In this document: in pieces, positions 1-13,682 of the stretch
Layout of the letters: every line of letters begins with the position of its first letter
Numbering within the stretch: the first letter of the stretch is position 1
Source: Atopsyche davidsoni
Taxonomy: Eukaryota; Arthropoda; Insecta; Trichoptera; Hydrobiosidae
DNA length: 64,000 nt
NCBI GenBank assembly: GCA_022113835.1
Contig: JAILWY010000014.1
Location: 5,519,501 to 5,583,500 of the forward strand
Reading direction: 5' to 3'
The notes under the pieces: generated by a model
Told to the model about the DNA's origin: nothing
Databases searched by the model: none
Seen by the model: the letters and a program-made list of their open reading frames with translations, nothing else
Position numbers and translations under genes: made by a program

Positions 1-1695
1 TTGCAGCGTTATGAGCAGTAAATCTGCGTTGAACGACTCACTAACCTTACCTGACAGAAGTGTAGGAGATTGCATGAATCATTTAATCTGAAACGTTATG
101 CAGTATTAAACTTTTTATTGGTCATCCGCTGAAAAGTATGTACTTCTATAGTAGAACTGATTTAGTGTGAATCTAGGCTATTCATGAAACTAAATATCTT
201 AATTAGCTTTGTACTTCAACAACTGATATAAGCTCTCGAAATCAGATAGCATAAAACTGTATTCAGGTAATAATTTAAGATGGTACAAAATACTCTTGAA
301 TAAAAAAATTACAGGCATTTTTTATAATATCATATTATATATTGCACAAAAACAGTTTTTTGGTTAACATTAACATTTTATTCTCATTGAGTTTAAATGA
401 TCTTTTTCACATATTTTATATAAAAAATATTTTTCTCAATATAGAGCAGTATTGGTATAATCCATAGTAATCCTATCTTCAATAAAATTTTACTCGGTAA
501 ATAATTTTCTTTGCGGATGACGTCAAAAGCCTCGCTATGGGGTGCTTTACCACCCTGATAATCCGGATTCGATCCGTTGTAGACATAATTGGAATGTGGT
601 TAATATAGAATATCCTCGCAACAGTATTAATAAAAGAAAAGGGAAATCTTATTAATAAAACGATAATGGAAGAAGCAACGCAGAACAAATTTTAAATTAA
701 CCTTACAAACATTTTAAGCTTTAATATTTTTGTGCTCTTGTTATAAGTTTTACGGTTAACAAAGGCGATTTTAACTTTTAAAAAGTACCTAAATATAGGA
801 GTAGAAATGAACTAATTTAAATTTTAACAAAATAAAGGATTCGTCTTGGCGGAACTTAGTGATGTAAATAAATAAAGGGTAAGTTACAGTAAGGATGTGG
901 GAGTTAAATGAAAAAAAAAAATTTAACTTTGAAAATAAAGAGAGAAAACAAACAAGTATAACTCCTGAGACTCTTGATTCTCTGTTTACTTGGCTGTTAT
1001 TTTACCAACTTGTCCTGGGTTATAATTCTAAAGAAAGAAACGATTTCTATGTAGTATGGTAACCATTGTTAAAATATGTGGTGTAATTGCTATGAGTTGT
1101 TTCAAATCAAAATCAAAATAGCGATTACATTTTCCTCCCGAAAATAAATGTTTTGTTATTATAAAAGCCAATGAACGCCGATAAATAAAAGTTAACAATG
1201 AACAGATAAATAACCTTCAGAATATTAATTAAATAAGAAATTTAATTTCTTCAGTCAACAAGCTCCCTGAATATTATTGTGGAATAATATAATAACCTTT
1301 TGCATGCAAGGTGGACCTGGCAAGCGCAAACCTTTGAAGAAAATTTAAAATACCGGATCTTTCCAAAGAAAATTTTCCAAGTTTTTTTACAAACTGCGGA
1401 AAAAGAGGAGAATCTAATTAAGCGGACGTTTTATTATTTTATTTTTGAAATTAAGAAATAATGAGTTTGATTCCAATTTGCTCTGTTTAATTAAAATTAA
1501 TTGTTACGTTATTGAGAGATGATAAAATAATATATTTTATGCCTTGTGTATTCTGCCCAAATGAGAATTTATTTAATTTTACTACCTGTTGACAATCGAT
1601 ATATTTTTGTGACAATGTAAAATAATTTGATTGGTTGTTCAGTGTAGAATGATTTGCAACTTTTATAATTTTTTTATCGTCCCAATGCATGCGTC
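1..1695. other. AT-rich non-coding stretch
   Basis: No supportable gene. The open frames here (479-688 and 1487-1753, both minus) are low-complexity translations of A/T runs; the second overlaps the left terminal repeat of the element that starts at 1696. I see no splice-site pairs around coding-like sequence. The stretch is probably intergenic or intronic. Confidence 0.6.
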
Positions 1696-2308
1696 CCATA
1701 ATCGAGTTTTCTCGATCATTTTCTTGCGTTTTGCGAAAAATCGACTGCACCAATCAAAAAAAATTTAATGCAAAAAGTTTAACACCAGACACCAGAGGCA
1801 GTTCATTACCTGGCGTGTCATTTAATTAATTTAATTGTCACTGTATTTTGCAATGTCGAAAATTTATTTTTTTACAGAGTATTGAGAAAATTATAAATTA
1901 TATTTATCTATTTTTTATTATTTAATTAACGTCCATTTTCAGGGTAAAATAAAATCTTGAAGATGTTGAAAAATTTGATAAAGTGCGACTTTTCAAAACC
2001 AAAGTTTGTTAAAAACAATTATTTTTAATTTTTAAAATAATATATCGCACAGGGTTTATATTTAACCTTTTAATTCAAATTTTATAAAAAGACTTAAATG
2101 TTTAGGATTCTTGGAAAAGGGACAAATTCCTACACTTCAATCGGAAAAACACATATTTATCATATTAATAGTAAATTTATAAAAAATAAAAATATTTTTT
2201 ATTCGTAAAAAGGAATGTATCCAACTTTATGCATTTAAATTTTTTTGATTGGTGCAGTCGATTTTTCGCAAAACGGACTAGAAAATGATCAAAAAAACTC
2301 GATTATGG
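1696..2308. mobile_element. Non-autonomous DNA element with ~82-bp terminal inverted repeats
   Basis: The left end (1696 to about 1777) begins CCATAATCGAG. It is the reverse complement, at roughly 90% identity, of the right end (about 2225-2308), which finishes CTCGATTATGG. Both arms contain the block GCGAAAAATCGACTGCACCA. The interior is AT-rich with no transposase, so this looks like a MITE-type derivative of about 613 bp. I could not see a clear target-site duplication and do not assign a superfamily. A diverged copy of the interior and right end lies at 28824-29330. Confidence 0.75.
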
Positions 2309-2903
2309 AACCTAGACCTTTAACTATCTAAACATAAAATTATACCGTGCATAACATAGGGAGAAATTTGTATTGTTTTTTTTATTTCACGAGTAACAAT
2401 AAACACCACAAAAATATAACTCCTTAAATATTTCAGGATGTGTAAACATATAATAACAAGCGGCGGCATTTAGTAGCGGAAACAGGGTGCGGACCTCGCA
2501 AGCGTCGACAAGTTGGCTGCGGGGGTCGGAGATTTATGCACACCGCGTGCAAGTGCGGGTGGTTTTCACGTGGAGAGATTAAATTTTACCCGAAAGCCTT
2601 TAGCGTAGATTCTACGTGTTTCTGGCAGTGCCGTTCTTTGACTTCCGCTTTTAAAAGCCTTTCAGAGAGACACAATTTAAGAGGGGTTCCGTGTACGGAG
2701 AATATGTTGAAATGCCTATTTATAGAAAATTGTGAAACGGTATTGAAAATTTTTATATTTCTAATTTAAAATGTTTTAGAACTCTTCAACGTACTTGATG
2801 CAGGGAGAAAAATAGCTGTGTTGCATTAAATATATAATTTGAATCAAATATATAATATAAATGAAAAAACGTATCAATTTTGATTCGGATCAATTATAGT
2901 AGT
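2309..2903. other. Non-coding; GC-richer island at 2460-2700
   Basis: No gene that I can support. Bases about 2460-2700 are much richer in G, C and CpG than their surroundings. A plus frame is open at 2536-2769, but it has no splice context and no recognisable motif. The island may be a conserved regulatory block or a diverged repeat; sequence alone does not decide. Confidence 0.35.
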
Positions 2904-3092
2904 ATTTTTGAATAAAATACTTGAGTGATTGCGTGCGCTAGAGTGCGACTCTGTTTGATAATGCCAACGTGAAAGGTTGGCGAAACCGGTCACTAATAAA
3001 AATAAAAATGTGGAAAATCACTCAAGTATTTTATTCAAAAATATTAAAATGGAATTCCATCAAGTACTCTCTGTCAAAAATATTGAATTTCC
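2904..3092. repeat. Foldback repeat with perfect 27-bp arms
   Basis: Arm 2904-2930 is the exact reverse complement of arm 3016-3042. Between them lies a segment including GGTTGGCGAAACCGGTCAC (about 2976-2994). Sequence just outside the right arm (3046-3092, with GGAATTCCATCAAGTACTCT) reappears inverted at 60836-60885, and the GGTTGGCGAAACCGGTCAC core reappears inverted near 40333. This is therefore a dispersed repeat family and not a single hairpin. No coding sequence. Confidence 0.7.
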
Positions 3093-6000
3093 TAATTATA
3101 GTACCTTGGATCTTGGACTCAATTTTATTTTTAAATCTAAACTAAAATAGTTGAACATAATAAGATTCATTTTACTAAATTGTTGGTGTTGATACACTGA
3201 TGTTGAAAATTTGCTTATTCTCGTACATCTACTGCAAAAAGCGGCAGTATTTACTTGACCAACCCTTTGTAGGGTCGCCTCCCTTTCAGCTACTCGTTTC
3301 CAAGAACTTTGTTTCAGTTGCCTATTTAACGGTTAGGGACGTCAATATTTGAACTACTTTATAAGTCTATTTGAATGATTTCAAGTGTTTCAATAGAGCT
3401 AAGAACTTGAATATGGTAATACAAGTACCTCTATCAAATTCATCTTCCCCAATTTCGTAGACCTTATCTACAGTAGATATATATCATTTTTAATTATATT
3501 CTTTAAGAAACCAGATTTCAATTAATATGACAGTTAATTTTTTTATTGATAATTGTAAGAATTGTGTATCATTATTTTCGAATAGTATTTTTATTTTTGA
3601 CATTTTAAAAATAAGAAAAAGTGAAATAATAATATATCGTGAAGTTATTACTCGAAAACTCAATAAACCGTAACAACTATAAAATGTAACTCAGACATAT
3701 ATCTATTTACATCTGTATTGCTTATAATATATTTTAAAGATATGGTTTTTATATATTTTTGATGATGAAATTATATTTGATCTCATCACAGATTGAGTTT
3801 TTTGGTTAGCAGTACAACTTTTATATGGAATTTCAAAATATATACTCCAGGTGAATTATATTTGATTTTTTTTTACAATACGATTTCGCATTGGCTTTGT
3901 GTGACACCTGCTTTAGCTTGCCGCACGGTTTGAAATGGTTTCCTGAAATGTTTTTATGTTTTTCATGAAATGGCGTGCGATTCGACTAAGATTTATTGTT
4001 CAGATATCTCAACAAAAGAAATCATGGACGAATGCCTTGCTCGAGGAAGGAACCTTTTTGTTTGACCCTTTTAACGAGGGGATTTTCGTTGAAAACATTG
4101 GACAAAGTCAAACTGTTTTTAAACTTCAGTGCGTGAAAATTTTTAGTATTATAAAATTACGAACCCCTATCTATGAATGAGTTTTTATGAATTATTTTAT
4201 TCCCAAATATCTGCAATAAATTTATATCTTAAATCTCAACGTCTTTCAATGCAAGATCTTTCAAAATATTATTATATGTAAGATATGAGCTTGGAAGAGT
4301 TGAAATGATTGACAGAGGTCATTTCGATGATGCATTGGATATTAAATACTTGCATATTTGGCAAATAAAATACTTCTATATTTATATGGAACGGCGAACT
4401 ACTGCTTTCTTAAATGCTGCATTACTTTTTATGTTCAAATGCGTAAAATATTAATGGTAAAAGTAAGCTTCTCTCTGGTTGCCAGTCGGTAACAAAGAGG
4501 CGACCAGGGAACTCGTGTTTTGAGTCATTTAATCTAACCTTTGGTTTTAAAGTAACATACTCTCAACTCTTGAAAAACCCGCACAATATCAAAATACAAA
4601 CGTGTTGGTCAGTATACATTTTTTTGAAAAGTTTGATCGTTTTTATAAGAAGATTTGCAACACAGCTATTTTTTAATTCATTCTCTTTTATTTAGATGTT
4701 ATATCACTCTAAGGCTCTAAGCCTGATTCATTAATTAATTTATATTATAGTGACCACTGCTGATTTTTTTATTCAATAATAATAATATCTATACTGTGGA
4801 GTGATGAAACGTATATAATTATTTTGTACTAAAAATTACTTTAATCTCGTTATAGTTATTATAATAAAACCTGATAACTTTTCTATGTTATTAATTGTAT
4901 GAATGAAATCAGAGCTTTAAAAATATATTATTTCATATTTTTAAATTTGAACCAGGCATTTAATTATTCTATACAACCCTGAAGGTTTCTGAACGAGGAA
5001 TAAATCATCAAGGCTTATTATATTAATAAAATTGTCAGCTTATAAATCTACCTACTCAATTTTAGAATGTGTGATCCCTCGAAGGTACAAGTGATTGAAG
5101 GCTACTTGCTTGTTTGTCACAATGGAAGGCAACACAAGGGCCTTTGTCGCAGCTCGGCTCAAAGGCAGGCCCTCAAATGGAGGCATTTGCACCTGCCTGT
5201 GTTGTAGCACTCGGCTGGCGTAAATTTAAGCTTGTAGTTCTCGTATGTTTGCGATGTTGAGTTTTAGGCCTGACCAGCCCAGCTGAGAGTATAATCTCAA
5301 TTAACATTGTCTACAGGAATTTATTCTGATAATATACCTACTGCGTAAATTGTAAATACATCTAAAATATTTTTTGATATTAATAAATTAACTATTGTAT
5401 GTGTCGCATAAGAAATTCATTTAAATAGTTGTGATTATAAATATAATTATTTTTGTTTTTAATTTTTTAACTTAAAAATTTCTGGGAATTTTTTTTATCG
5501 AATATTAATACGTGGGGTGTGGTTTTTGTAAGACGTGGTGAGTTTGGCGAATCGGTCGTAATACTAGGTTTAATATTTGTGGTAGAAACATTTTTCTCTA
5601 AATACGCTGAATTTATTGATGTTGGACTATAAGTAGCCTCTGAGGGATTCGACCCTCCGTTTCGTTTTTCGTTAAACTCCAAACACACCGCCTGACTGAT
5701 CAGTGTGTTTCAAAAATACTTTGCTAAAAGGGTCCTTTGGTATACAAAGTCAACAATACTTCATACAAAACTTAGAACACCTACAATCTCCATGCCCCAG
5801 TCAACTGAAATATAACAAAGGAAGTTTATATGGAGCTTTGTGAACTCAGAAAATCATCCGTCTGTTCGTTATTTTTTTACATTGACACTAAAGGAAATAG
5901 AAATAAGTTAGGGTGATCGGTCTCAATAAGGATTAAGAGGAAATAAAATAAACAGAGGGAGTTTCAAAACTAGGTACTCAAAAGTAATTTAAATTACTTT

Positions 6001-6970
6001 TTATATAATTTAAATTAGACTTAATGCAGAATCGTATTTCTTCTTTATTTTGAAGTAGTTTAAACGGCGTTACTGTTTGTACTAATTATCCGCAAGTTTA
6101 CTATTGCATTTTTTTACTTTTCCTAATAATACATAACTATTGATCTTTTATAAATTAAAAAAGTCTGTAGTAAAGAAGCTATGTACTTCTCGTCAATTTT
6201 CGTATCTGAATGTTAACATGAATTAACTTTTTAACTGGTTAATGTTATAGTGTTAAGTGACAAGAAAACGATAACGATTGACAAAAATATTTTGGTTGCG
6301 TTTTTAATATTTGTTTATTTAGTGTACCTACAAGTCTCTACTTGCATTCGATTGAAAGAATATTGAAGCAAATAGCACAAAATAAAAATGGGTATACTTA
6401 GTATTATTAAATGGTATTATGGTGGAGGTTAAATACTTTCGCCTGATTTTTTTAAAATTTGTCTGAAAGTCAATAGAGTTCTTTGACCTTTGCTTATTTT
6501 TTAAAATGAAAATCCACTCAACGTCTCAATGAGCACCTGCATGGTTGAAAGAATATTGACACCTGTAAACTTCTCAGCGTGTTCGTACTCACATCAGTGG
6601 CAAGCTCCGGGTATTCATGTAGAAGCATTTATGACCACATGCAATTTAAAATAATTTAAAAGTTTTCAAAGAAAATTATTACAATAATAAATATCGACAT
6701 TTATCTCGATTATTCCGACGCTTTAAGCAATTTGAATTTGACTTTATATTTAACGAAAATAAATTACTTGAAATTTTTCATCTCGTTTAACAAGCCAAAT
6801 AAAAAGTAGTTTTTTAACAACGCTTTAGTTCTCAGTGTATTTTTTTTGGAGAATTCGTTCCTTCAAGAAATTGAGTCAACTTAATATAATTCGTATAATT
6901 TAACAACTCTCAGTTTTTAATTTTATTATTGGTTGTGAAGACCATCTCACAGGAAGTACGATTTTACCTA
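3093..6970. other. Non-coding; GC-richer island near 5085-5225
   Basis: No supportable gene. The frames at 3956-4180 (plus) and 5467-5688 (minus) have no family motif or splice support. Bases about 5085-5225 form a GC-richer block with partly complementary halves (CAACACAAGGGCC near 5130 against the complement of CCTGCCTGTGTTG near 5195). The rest is AT-rich. Confidence 0.45.
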
Positions 6971-7105
6971 TACAGGTTTAATTAAGCGAGGGGATGTGGG
7001 TTCGAATCCCGCACAAATCACGATGATATATTTTTCTAAGAGTTTCTTTAATCAATTTTCAATATTTGAAAAAATGTTCTTAATCATTATCACTCAGTTT
7101 TTAAT
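6971..7105 (+). repeat. tRNA-derived SINE copy (diverged)
   Basis: A tRNA B-box-like element, GGTTCGAATCC, lies at about 6999-7009 within GATGTGGGTTCGAATCCCGC. It is followed by the family body with GATATATTTTTCTAAGAGTT and a degenerate tail ending CTTAATCATTATCA. The same B-box-plus-body arrangement occurs at 44478-44600. It is not a functional tRNA, because no cloverleaf with an anticodon stem can be drawn from the upstream sequence. Confidence 0.6.
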
Positions 7106-10100
7106 TTCGTTGAAATAAATACTTTAAACTGATTTATCGAACTGATATTCATTCATCAATTATGATGCCTGCAAGGATATAGGATCTAGAACACTAAGTT
7201 TTTGTTTGCTTATTAAGAAAACTACAACAGTAAAAACATGTCGTGTTCTGCTTTAAAACTTGTTTGTAAATTTACAGCGAAAAAACCATATTTGTCATTT
7301 TGATAAAAGGCAGTTTGTTTGACCATTCCCTTGTTGGTTAACAACAAAAATGATCTATCGCTTTAATTATAACAACAGTAATATACTTTCTGTTTTTATA
7401 ATAAGTAAATCATTTTTTTTCGTTTGTATTGAACAAAATACCTCATTTCTACCAGAAGTGGTAATCATTACCCACTCGTACTGCCACTTGCAAAAATTAG
7501 GTTTTATTATTTATTTTTTATAATAAAAATAAAAAAAAATGTTTCTTAGAGTATATCTCAAGTTTTCTGTCAATACTTTTAAAAGCTAAGCGTTAGGTTA
7601 CGGTCGAGTCAATTAAGTATTTTTTCTGTATTGATCCATTTTATCAAATATTTATTATACGGCACAGAAACCCTTGACGTGAATGCATGGCAAATATTAA
7701 TACTCACGAAAATAATATAAGGTCACCATATTACTACCCCAAAATTTATGTTTTGCTAAATATAAATTCGATTAATGTTATTTTGTATTTACAATAAATT
7801 AAAATATTGAAAAACTGTATGGCGAACTCTTTATTCAACATTTAAGTAAAATACTAAAAATTAAACGTACGGTGAGGACATGTGTTATCTAAAGTTATTT
7901 TCAGTGTAGATATTCTATAGCCATATATAGTGGGTACCTATAGCAACTTAGTTCGCTAGTAGTTAACGTTACATAGAGCTCAGGGTGTATTGGAGATGGG
8001 GCTGCTAGATAATGGCGGATAGGCGTCCATATTGATTTGGATGAGCCTACTCCACCACCCTTCCGGTGTAAAGAGATAAGTTCAAAAATTTACATGATTT
8101 TATTGATAACTCTTATATACAACGATTGATATAATTTGAAAAATAGTTTACTTGTAATAATAAACTTGTAAAATAACGATGGTTAAAAGTGTAAAAGTGA
8201 AATACTAACTGTCGAAGGAAAAAGAGGCAATGGTAAGAGAAGCAGAATTTTAGCCAGTGGGAGAAATTCAGGAGAACAGCCGTATTAATAAAACCAGCTC
8301 AAGATAAATATTATATATTTTAGTGAGATGGTCACAAACCTCTTCCGAGCACAGGCAATTAAACAAGAAGAATCTTGTTTTTTTAAGAAAATCATTTACA
8401 TTAAAAGTATAACCCCATTTGCATTAATGCCAGCCAATTTTCAATCAAACTGATCGACAAAACGAGAGAAATATTATAACTTAAAATGAATATTGACTTA
8501 TCATCAATTTTCCCTTCAATCCTTTTAGGAGACTCTGAGTGTTCTCGAGTCATCCGAGCCGCAAGCAATATTGAATGTTTTGCGCCGGTCCATAGAGGCG
8601 AGATTGCGTGCCTTTACGGTGGATGAAAATGAAGCAGAGTACCTAAGTTATTTTAAATAATTGTCAGCCAGCATGTACAATCTGCAACAAAAAAATGCCA
8701 ATAAGAACCATAGCAGTGAAATGCTTGCAGCGTGTAACCGTACGCCATGTTGGAAACAAATGAACCGCGTGGATTAACCTCGGATTAATCCGAAGCACAA
8801 ACATGCTTTAATTAAATATACGCGAGCATGTTCAGTGAGGGGGCGTTGGAGCACAAGCGAACAGCTTATAGCTAAGGGTGACTGCGTCCAACGTGCTACT
8901 TTACAAAAATAAATGAGCTTTTAATGTAATTTTGAATATAAACTATATTTTGTATAAAAGCATTGTCGTAATGAATGTGGCTATGTTTAAAAAAAAATGA
9001 TAATGATAATTTATTCCAAAATACAATGAATGGTCTGATGGTCATCATTTTAGAAAATATGTAAAATAAACGATGTCTCATTAAAAGTAAATTAGCATTT
9101 GAACCGATATAAGCTTACTTTCAAAATTAAAATTTATTTTTATAAAATATTGAAATAAATAACAAAATTATTTGTGAATTAAAATTAAAAAATACCTGTT
9201 TCAGACTCTAAACGAAGTTGCATCAGCGGTAATTAAATAAACAAACATTTTTTTGGTTCGGATACTTTGATGCCACTCTCGTTTATTCGTATTTTTATAT
9301 TTCTTTAAAATACTGCGGAAATAGGTCTTAAAGTACAACTGTTGTAGATTGAGATGCTGTATTTTTATAAAAAAATATTGACACAGCAAGTAAATAGATA
9401 AAAAATACTCTGTAGCGCTTGCTGTTACTGGTATAAGTGTACTCTTAAAAATGGCCTCAGAGTGGAAAATGCGCAGAACGGTCAACCCCGAGCGCATTTT
9501 TTAGTGTCTGATTTTATGTTAAAAACAGCTCTAATCGAGTGTGAGTTTGTTTGCCGCATTGCTCGGTCCAGTAAAACGCAACTGAAACACTAAAAAGTAA
9601 TTAATTATGGGGCATTTCCATTTATATTTAATATTTTCGTGTGCGGGGAGCATTAGTGAGGAGCCATAATGCGGCGCGGCTTCCGTAAACATGCTTACGG
9701 CAACATTATATCATAATGACCTAATGAGGTTTGGTTAGATTGTTTTGGTGTATTTTTACGTAATGTGGCTCTAAAGGTGCCTTACAGGCTGTTTAAAAGC
9801 TCACTGTATAGCTACAACAGTAAAAACAATAATGATCTCTAGGCTGCGATTAAACATAATTTAATTCGGTAAAAAAATAAGTGTAAGTAAAATAAGTAAT
9901 TGATGCATCAAAATTACCTTATTTTTAATTCAGTTTAAGAGCACCTTTGGGAGGTTTTTCAATTATAATATTTTATGCGTGCCAGTACATCCCCTTCGTG
10001 CTGCAATATTTCCAAGAACTTCGTTTAGGGCTTCGATGTACACTTACAAACATTGATTGGCTTTCGGCACTGAGCTGACAGGATTGGATATCCTTTTCTT

Positions 10101-13098
10101 TTTTTTGGAAGCCAAAGGGTCTTTGACGTATCCTTTTATAAAAAATGCTAAAAATGTTTATGTTATTTGAATATTTCGTTGAGGAATTTGAGAACTAAAA
10201 CAGGCAAGCTAGACAAGAATGTCTTTTTTAATATTGTTGTTGATCCTTTAAAAAAAAGTATTACCTAGTGCTTTCTAGACACACTGATGCTTAAATTTAT
10301 GCCTTTATGAAATAAACTTTACCTTCAATAGGTAAAATATGTTATTTATTTAATATTTTTTAATTTATTACCGATTGGTTTATTTTATAATACTCCACAC
10401 AGTAAGATAATACATTCATGGCTTAAACATCGAGAATGTTCAAAATATGCAAAAACAAAAAAGATTTATGGACTGAAGTTATAGTAAATGCATGTATTCT
10501 TTCGATTTGTAGTTTGTATAAATGTAACATAAATCTCTATGTTTTGTAATCAAGTAGTGTTTTTGTGGTTGCTGTAGTTAATTCAAAACTGTTTTATAAC
10601 AAAAGGGGCTTAAATAAAACCCACTTGATTTTTTCCTTGTATTTTCGTTAAGCTCTATCTATAAAAAAATGATGTAAAATTATCATCATTTATAGAATTA
10701 CGTTATAAGAAAATTAGTACTTTAAACACGATAAGAGTTATTTTGATTATTTATTCAACGCAGTGTGCATGTTAAATATTTAACTAAAAAAATCAGATTT
10801 ATAATGAAAAAATATTTGAATAATATTGAAATAAACCCAAATCTTCATAATTGTGAAAATAAAATCCACAGTCTCATTTTATGTCTGAGTTCATTATTTG
10901 CACACAAAAATATAGCAGAGTACTAACCTAAAGCGTTTTTATTCGGCGACGTTCATCTGCACTTGAAATTTTTGATGAAAATATAAAATTTTATGTTGTT
11001 ATTTAAATTAAGCAAAAAATTAAAAGGGCCTTTTTAATAATTTTCATTTGGGTGAGTCTTTATAATGTTAAATCATTAAAATATCATCTGAAACAGCTTA
11101 TAAAATACAATACTTATTTATGAACGCAATGCCTGTTTTCTTTCATCAATAAACAAAAGATAGATAGAATATTTACTCTCTCAATATTTATTTATAAAAT
11201 AATTATGCTGGGCAACGTGATTTTAATTATAAAAATTGAATAAGACAACTTTATCAATAATCAATAATTTTAATTCTTTTAAGGTTGAATTGAGAAAAAA
11301 TAATACTTTTGTAGAAATTGTAAAGAAAATAACAATTGTATTTACTTGTTTATTAATTATACGCGTCAGTAACTTAAGTTATTTTCAGTACAATTTTATT
11401 CAGAAATAATTCCATTCCCAACTCCACGTTTGTTGATATTGTATTTCTTAGACAGAAGATCGCATGTCTGGATTAAACATAACATCAAATACTCTGGGAA
11501 TTTCTGAATACCTACAAAAATATCCTTATTAAGAAAAGGTGGCTAGGGTTAGTTTTTACTACAAAAACAAGTATTCACAATGTTAAGCCAGGTGTACTGA
11601 TTAACATGATAATAAAACATACATAAATGCCAAATTTTATTACATGTGATTTTAAAACTGACAGATTTGTAAAAAAAATTCAACATGGCTACTTTAAAAA
11701 GGATACAAATTGAAAAGAAAGATAATTGCTGTTTAAGTGTGTAATTATGAGAAAAATCGTCATTATCATATTTATTTTATTCACAATTGATTTACTTGTT
11801 ACCACAGTTTTGTGAAACGGGGCTGCGTTAAAAATCAAAAATCAAAATCGGGCAAAAATTATGTGTTAAAATGATTTTTGTAAAATAATATAAACTACTA
11901 GGATTCATAAATTCAAAAAATTGATGCATAAAAATTTAACTAGTCCCAGTTGGTTTTATTACAAAAGAAAAAATAAAACTGTTTTATTCTTGGTACATAA
12001 GTTATCTCAATTTACTATTAAAAAAAACTCTTGTATCGATGATTCAAGTGTTTGAAGAGGAAAATGTTGGTACAGATTACACATGGCTTGTGCCCTATAC
12101 CGAGCTGGTAAAATATCGTCCAGCCATTTCATTGAAGCCGAGCCTCGGTACAATTGTGAGAAATTTATGGCCTTTCCGAATGTTACGCTTTTCCCATCTA
12201 ACGTAAAACTTTTATTCCAGACAGACCGGAGTAAAAAGTTAATGGCGTGGAGTTTTAAACTGACTATTAGATTTTCCCCGCCGAAAACGCTGAATTAAAT
12301 TTTCGGTATTTTTTTTTTAGCCACGGCTTTATCGCCCGCTGCGGTGCGTTTTGATGGTTATATTAATGAACTGTATAATCGCGAAGATGTTAAGTGAGAT
12401 ATTCAATGAGCTCATATTTTTAACGTACTCAACTTGGTTGGCTAGGCCGGATTAAAAATATTATGTCCCATTTACCCCGTAATGCATGGGACGTCCAAAT
12501 TATTTGAGAAATCCTTGAGAGAAACAAATTTATGATATAAAACTGCAATATAACTCAATTATTGTAAATTTATCTGTTCACTAAATAACACATACTTGTG
12601 TTATGTACGCATAGTATAAATTAAATTTCATTACACAGCCTCAAAACATTTAATTCTTCTAATAGCACAGTGAAAAAATCAAGTGCTTCTCTGAGGTAAA
12701 ACATTAACTACCTCCAAGCCAGGAGAAGATATAAATATACTAACAACTCTCTTTGATATTTGGTCTTTTCGAAGATAAAAATCAAGCACAACTACGAGAG
12801 AAGACAAAGAAGAAAATAGTTCTCTGTTTTCGCCAAATGGTAATTACGTACTTTGTGTTTAACCAACAAATAATTCTACATCGAGCCTTCTTAGGACTTA
12901 AGCCGGCTACACACGCAGTGACGCAAATTGCGACCCATTTGCCATAAACCAATAGCGACCCTTTATTTTAAGTATTTTTGTGGTTTAGCCAGAGTAAATA
13001 ACGAATAAGAGGACTTGCCTCTGTAGAAGGCTTTGTTGTTAATTTATATTTTCAATACAAATAAGTAATAAATACGGATGACGGATATGCAACAAGAG
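7106..13098. other. Long AT-rich non-coding stretch with a few GC-richer blocks
   Basis: About 6 kb without a gene I can defend. GC-richer blocks occur at about 8540-8880, 9640-9700 and 12080-12360. The last contains a plus frame (12083-12298) with no signal, motif or splice context. The minus frame 9201-9497 is AT-rich and unsupported. I saw no clear element termini here. Confidence 0.45.
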
Positions 13099-13406
13099 TA
13101 CAGTAAAAATTCGATATAACGGACCCATGTTTAACGAACTTCGGATATAACGGACAAAAATTCTGTCAAATTTAAAAAAAAAAAAAACGTTTAAAATGCG
13201 AAAATTAAAAGAAATTTCGTAATTTTCGAGAGCTGATTATAAAAAAACGGCAAACTTAAAAGTGCAAACAAAATTTGATTACATTTTTGTAAGATTACCG
13301 AAAGCAAGCGCGTCGATACCAAACGGAGTGTCCGAAGACAATTCAATACAATTTTGTTTGCGTTTTGTATTTTTTTATTTATATCTAAATACATACATTT
13401 ATTATT

Positions 13407-13474
13407 ACTAATATGATTAGGCACATTAGTTCACACATAGAAGATGATTTAAAAAAATACTCAGAAAAATATGG
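13407..13474 (-). repeat. SINE 3' fragment nested in the pogo-like MITE
   Basis: Reading on the minus strand, this segment gives ATATTTTTCTGAGTA, then AAATCATCTTCTATGTGTGA, then AATGTGCCTAATCATATTAG. That is the 3' body and tail of the SINE at 44478-44600. It lies inside the MITE spanning 13101-13680, so it either inserted into that element or was captured by it. The tRNA-like 5' part is missing. Confidence 0.65.
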
Positions 13475-13540
13475 CCGGTGTACTGACCATTGTACTAACG
13501 AACCACATCCGTTAATCGAAAATTTTTAACAATCATACTG

Positions 13541-13602
13541 CACATATGAACCAATGTGCCCAGGCCAACCAATATTTTTGGTAGCACATTGGTTCATATG
13601 TG
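13541..13602. repeat. Perfect 19-bp inverted repeat
   Basis: CACATATGAACCAATGTGC (13541-13559) is the exact reverse complement of 13584-13602, with a 24-base loop. It sits inside the pogo-like MITE. Its origin is unclear: it may be a separate small foldback insertion or part of the MITE interior. Confidence 0.75.
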
Positions 13603-13682
13603 ACTTTTGTATTGTGTATTTGACTTGTGTATTTTGACATCCCCTCCACCCAATTGGTACGTTATATCGAGGTTTTTCTGTA

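Larger units (their letters stand above)
13101..13680. mobile_element. pogo/Tigger-like MITE
   Basis: The left end CAGTAAAAATTCGATATAAC and the right end, whose reverse complement starts CAGAAAAACCTCGATATAAC, match over most of 28 bases. Both are flanked by TA (13099-13100 and 13681-13682), the target duplicated by Tc1/mariner-pogo elements. The termini resemble the CAG...TCGATATAACG ends of Tigger-type elements. At 580 bp with no transposase, it is non-autonomous. It contains a SINE fragment and a perfect internal hairpin, listed separately. Confidence 0.8.

Noticed and set aside
6985..7022. tRNA gene around GGTTCGAATCC
   Set aside because: Only the B-box/T-arm region is recognisable; no acceptor or anticodon stem, and the downstream sequence belongs to the repeat family, so it is a SINE.
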